A DNA stretch of 8,311 nt from Chitinophagia bacterium. Lineage in GTDB: Bacteria > Bacteroidota > Bacteroidia > Chitinophagales > Chitinophagaceae. The stretch's first letter is position 1, and each line of letters opens with the position of its first letter. The notes under the pieces are model-generated. The model did no database searches. It was given only the letters and a program-made list of their open reading frames with translations, and had not been told where the DNA came from. The stretch spans positions 1 through 8,311 of the forward strand of contig RGMU01000060.1 in the NCBI GenBank assembly GCA_010021705.1, given 5' to 3'. The translations under genes and the position numbers were made by a program. Below, one piece after another: positions 6,928-8,311 of the stretch.

Positions 6928-6945
6928 GCAATACATTTCAATAAT

Positions 6946-7374
6946 ATGACTCCTGAGCTTATACTAAATACAATGATGAATAAAGACTACTTCTCGCAAT
7001 GGATGGGCATTGAAGTAGATGAAATAAGAGAAGGCTTTTGCCGGCTACATTTTACCGTGAAGGAAGAGATGCTTAATGGCTTTGGCATAGTGCATGGAGG
7101 TATTGTTTTTGCAGCAGCCGATAGTGCTTTTGCCTTTGCCTGTAACTCACATGGTAAAATAAGTGTGGCTCTTGATGTAAGCATTAGCTTCTTAAAGCCG
7201 GCAGCTATTAATGAAGTGATAACCGCAGAAGCCAATGAAATACACACCGGCAACAAAACTTCTTTTTATGATGTTACCGTCTATAACCGGCAAGATGCTA
7301 TCATTGCCGTGTTTAAGGGCACTGCCTACCGAACTGTTGACCACGTTGTTGAAACACACGCCAAAGCCGACTAA
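6946..7374 (+). CDS. paaI: PaaI-type hotdog-fold acyl-CoA thioesterase
   Basis: This encodes 142 residues from the ATG at 6946-6948; an in-frame TTG seven codons upstream lies in the promoter element. The length equals that of known PaaI proteins (about 140). The hotdog signature is strong: M.NG...HGG (residues 42-52), then FAAADSAFAFACNS (55-68), with Asp59 at the position of the catalytic Asp of E. coli PaaI. ALDVSISFLKPA and a TSFYDV...F.GTAYR tail follow. In E. coli, PaaI hydrolyses hydroxyphenylacetyl-CoA esters as a housekeeping release step in phenylacetate degradation. No other paa genes are in view, so the substrate here could be a different acyl- or aryl-CoA and the symbol is by similarity. 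The enzyme is cytoplasmic. The 20-base gap to the exported DUF4476 gene suggests co-transcription. Confidence 0.85.
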   Translation: MTPELILNTMMNKDYFSQWMGIEVDEIREGFCRLHFTVKEEMLNGFGIVHGGIVFAAADSAFAFACNSHGKISVALDVSISFLKPAAINEVITAEANEIHTGNKTSFYDVTVYNRQDAIIAVFKGTAYRTVDHVVETHAKAD

Positions 7375-7394
7375 CAATCCTTATTCCCCGTTTT

Positions 7395-8108
7395 GTGAAG
7401 CACATTTGTACGCTATTTCTGCTCCTATTTGCCATGCAAGCCCAAGCACAGTTTACCGGTGTGCAAATAAGAGCCGAACATGGGCATACCATTAAACTTT
7501 ACCTTAACAACAAGCTGCAAACCGATAGTTTTTCCACTTTGCTGAAAGTATGCTGTTACAACATAGACTATGTAGATGCCAAAGTGATAGTGGACAGCAA
7601 TATAGTGATAGAATCCCCGCTTAACTTACGCTTTGGCTACTTTGTTTATTATTCAGTTAACCAACATGCCATAACCTTCGAAAGCTTTGAAGAGCTACCG
7701 GAATATTTACAAACTCAAACCGTACCTAAATTGTTAAATATTCCAGATAAAAAGCATACCAATCTCAAGGATAGCACACTTTTTGCACAAAGGAATAGCA
7801 TAGCGCAGCCCCAATTAGAGCTTATTACAGACGAGCAGTTTATAGACTTTTATGCCTTTATCAACGGCTTAAAATTTGAATACGAGCAGCTTAAAGAAGC
7901 TAAAGGAGCACTAAAACGCTATCGCTTTACGTCAAGACACATCAAAGTAATTATGGGTGTATTCAGCCATGAAAGCACCATGATGGAGTTTGCCAAATAT
8001 GCCTACGATTTTGTAGAAGACAAGCCTAAATTTGATATAGTTACCAATGCCCTGAATAATATTATCAATAAGCAAGCTATGGAAGCCTTTATTAGCAGTA
8101 AACGGTGA
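7395..8108 (+). CDS. Exported DUF4476 domain protein (second paralogue)
   Basis: This encodes 237 residues starting at a GTG (7395-7397), chosen because it gives a clean signal peptide (MKHICTLFLLLFAMQAQA, cleavage before QF). The next ATG is 13 codons in and would destroy it. Residues about 20-90 form the beta-rich N-terminal domain also seen in the first paralogue (HTIKLYLNNKLQTDSF against GEPFLLLINGVQQNQ), with a CC pair at 53-54. Residues about 146-235 are a DUF4476 domain: EQF.DFYAFINGLKFEYEQL, then FTSRHIKVIMGVFSHES, then FAKYAYDFVEDKPKF. The helical layout matches the first copy, but the WDD marker is lost and identity looks low. The function is unknown, with an envelope or secreted location expected. 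It lies 20 bases after the thioesterase stop, probably in the same transcript, and no terminator is visible after it. Confidence 0.8.
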   Translation: MKHICTLFLLLFAMQAQAQFTGVQIRAEHGHTIKLYLNNKLQTDSFSTLLKVCCYNIDYVDAKVIVDSNIVIESPLNLRFGYFVYYSVNQHAITFESFEELPEYLQTQTVPKLLNIPDKKHTNLKDSTLFAQRNSIAQPQLELITDEQFIDFYAFINGLKFEYEQLKEAKGALKRYRFTSRHIKVIMGVFSHESTMMEFAKYAYDFVEDKPKFDIVTNALNNIINKQAMEAFISSKR

Positions 8109-8124
8109 TGATATTTGATAGATA

Positions 8125-8156
8125 TTAGTAATCACAAAGTTAAAACCTTATATTTG
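8125..8156 (+). promoter_or_regulatory. Promoter candidate for the small membrane-anchored protein gene
   Basis: TATATTTG (8149-8156) matches the TAnnTTTG consensus exactly. It is preceded, after a 20-base spacer, by TTAG (8125-8128), one mismatch from the TTTG -33 element. The ATG lies 27 bases downstream at 8184, a normal leader length. This suggests the last gene has its own promoter separate from the DUF4476 gene. Confidence 0.55.
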
Positions 8157-8183
8157 CCTCAATAAACTGCATTTCAAAAAATT

Positions 8184-8311
8184 ATGATAAAGAAAATAGG
8201 ATTATTGGTAGTTATTTTAGCCATAGTGGGTGGTGGTGTATTCTATTATATGTGGAACATGCCTCACAAAAAAGTAGAAGACATGAAGGGGCTGGCTATC
8301 ACTGCCACGCA
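8184..8311 (+). CDS. Small membrane-anchored protein, probable tRNA_anti-like/OB-fold family, partial
   Basis: Forty-two codons are visible from the ATG at 8184 to the right edge. A basic start (MIKK) is followed by one hydrophobic helix (about residues 5-24) ending in FYYMWN, then PHKKVEDMKGLAITAT. A short anchor, a 'MxNxPHxxV' turn and a charged strand are typical of small Bacteroidota proteins with a tRNA_anti-like OB fold (PF12869), which are usually about 130-180 residues. The family call is from memory of that N-terminal pattern, and the diagnostic OB-fold part is off the edge. The hydrophobic segment could be an uncleaved anchor or a signal peptide. A consensus TAnnTTTG element sits upstream at 8149-8156. 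Confidence 0.55.
   Translation, partial: MIKKIGLLVVILAIVGGGVFYYMWNMPHKKVEDMKGLAITAT

Noticed and set aside
6741..6941. Minus-strand 66-codon open frame across the divergent spacer between the surface protein and thioesterase genes
   Set aside because: It starts at TTG, overlaps the thioesterase promoter element and the surface protein's signal peptide in another frame, and its product has no recognisable domain or signal.
6767..6945. Search for a TAnnTTTG promoter on the minus strand for the surface protein gene
   Set aside because: Only one-mismatch or badly spaced candidates (for example TATATTTT on the minus strand) were found, so no promoter is called.
7235..7495. Plus-strand 86-codon frame bridging the thioesterase and second DUF4476 genes
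   Set aside because: It overlaps both well-supported genes out of frame and shows no signal peptide or motif.

Overview
The window reads as a chromosomal segment of a member of the Bacteroidota, most likely a Chitinophagaceae- or Sphingobacteria-like organism. Four things support this. There is a very large secreted protein with a type IX secretion (T9SS) type B, gliding-motility-type C-terminal sorting domain. There are two DUF4476 proteins, a family found mainly in Bacteroidota. Promoter-like TAnnTTTG motifs sit directly upstream of several starts. The DNA is moderately AT-rich and shows no strong Shine-Dalgarno sequences. I saw no tRNA, rRNA, CRISPR array, transposase or phage gene.

Left part (1-2452): the C-terminal end of a membrane protein, probably a queuosine-precursor transporter, runs off the left edge. 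It meets tail to tail, with only 3 bp between stop codons, a membrane-anchored DUF58 protein on the minus strand. A 157-bp divergent spacer carries a promoter-like motif for the DUF58 gene and an imperfect nested inverted repeat upstream of the first DUF4476 gene (1634-2410, exported). That gene ends at a strong bidirectional terminator.

Middle (2453-6766): two minus-strand genes. The upstream one encodes a secreted protein of about 1177 residues. It has a signal peptide, two probable beta-sandwich domains, four clear Ig-like repeats of about 71 residues with paired cysteines, further Ig/PKD-like modules and the T9SS sorting domain. The downstream one encodes a class I SAM-dependent methyltransferase of the type often found with glycan genes. 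The two could be co-transcribed, but the 69-bp gap holds a small hairpin.

Right part (6767-8311): a divergent spacer leads into a PaaI-type hotdog thioesterase with a perfect TAnnTTTG element. Twenty bases later comes a second exported DUF4476 protein starting at GTG. A further perfect TAnnTTTG element precedes the start of a small membrane-anchored protein, probably of the tRNA_anti-like/OB-fold family, which runs off the right edge.

The genes do not form one obvious pathway. This looks like ordinary core/accessory chromosome with an envelope flavour: adhesin, exported DUF4476 proteins, DUF58 and an anchored OB-fold protein. I did not find a convincing undescribed multi-gene system. The most interesting items are the repeat-bearing surface protein, the DUF4476 pair (one beside a thioesterase) and the inverted repeat ahead of the first DUF4476 gene.
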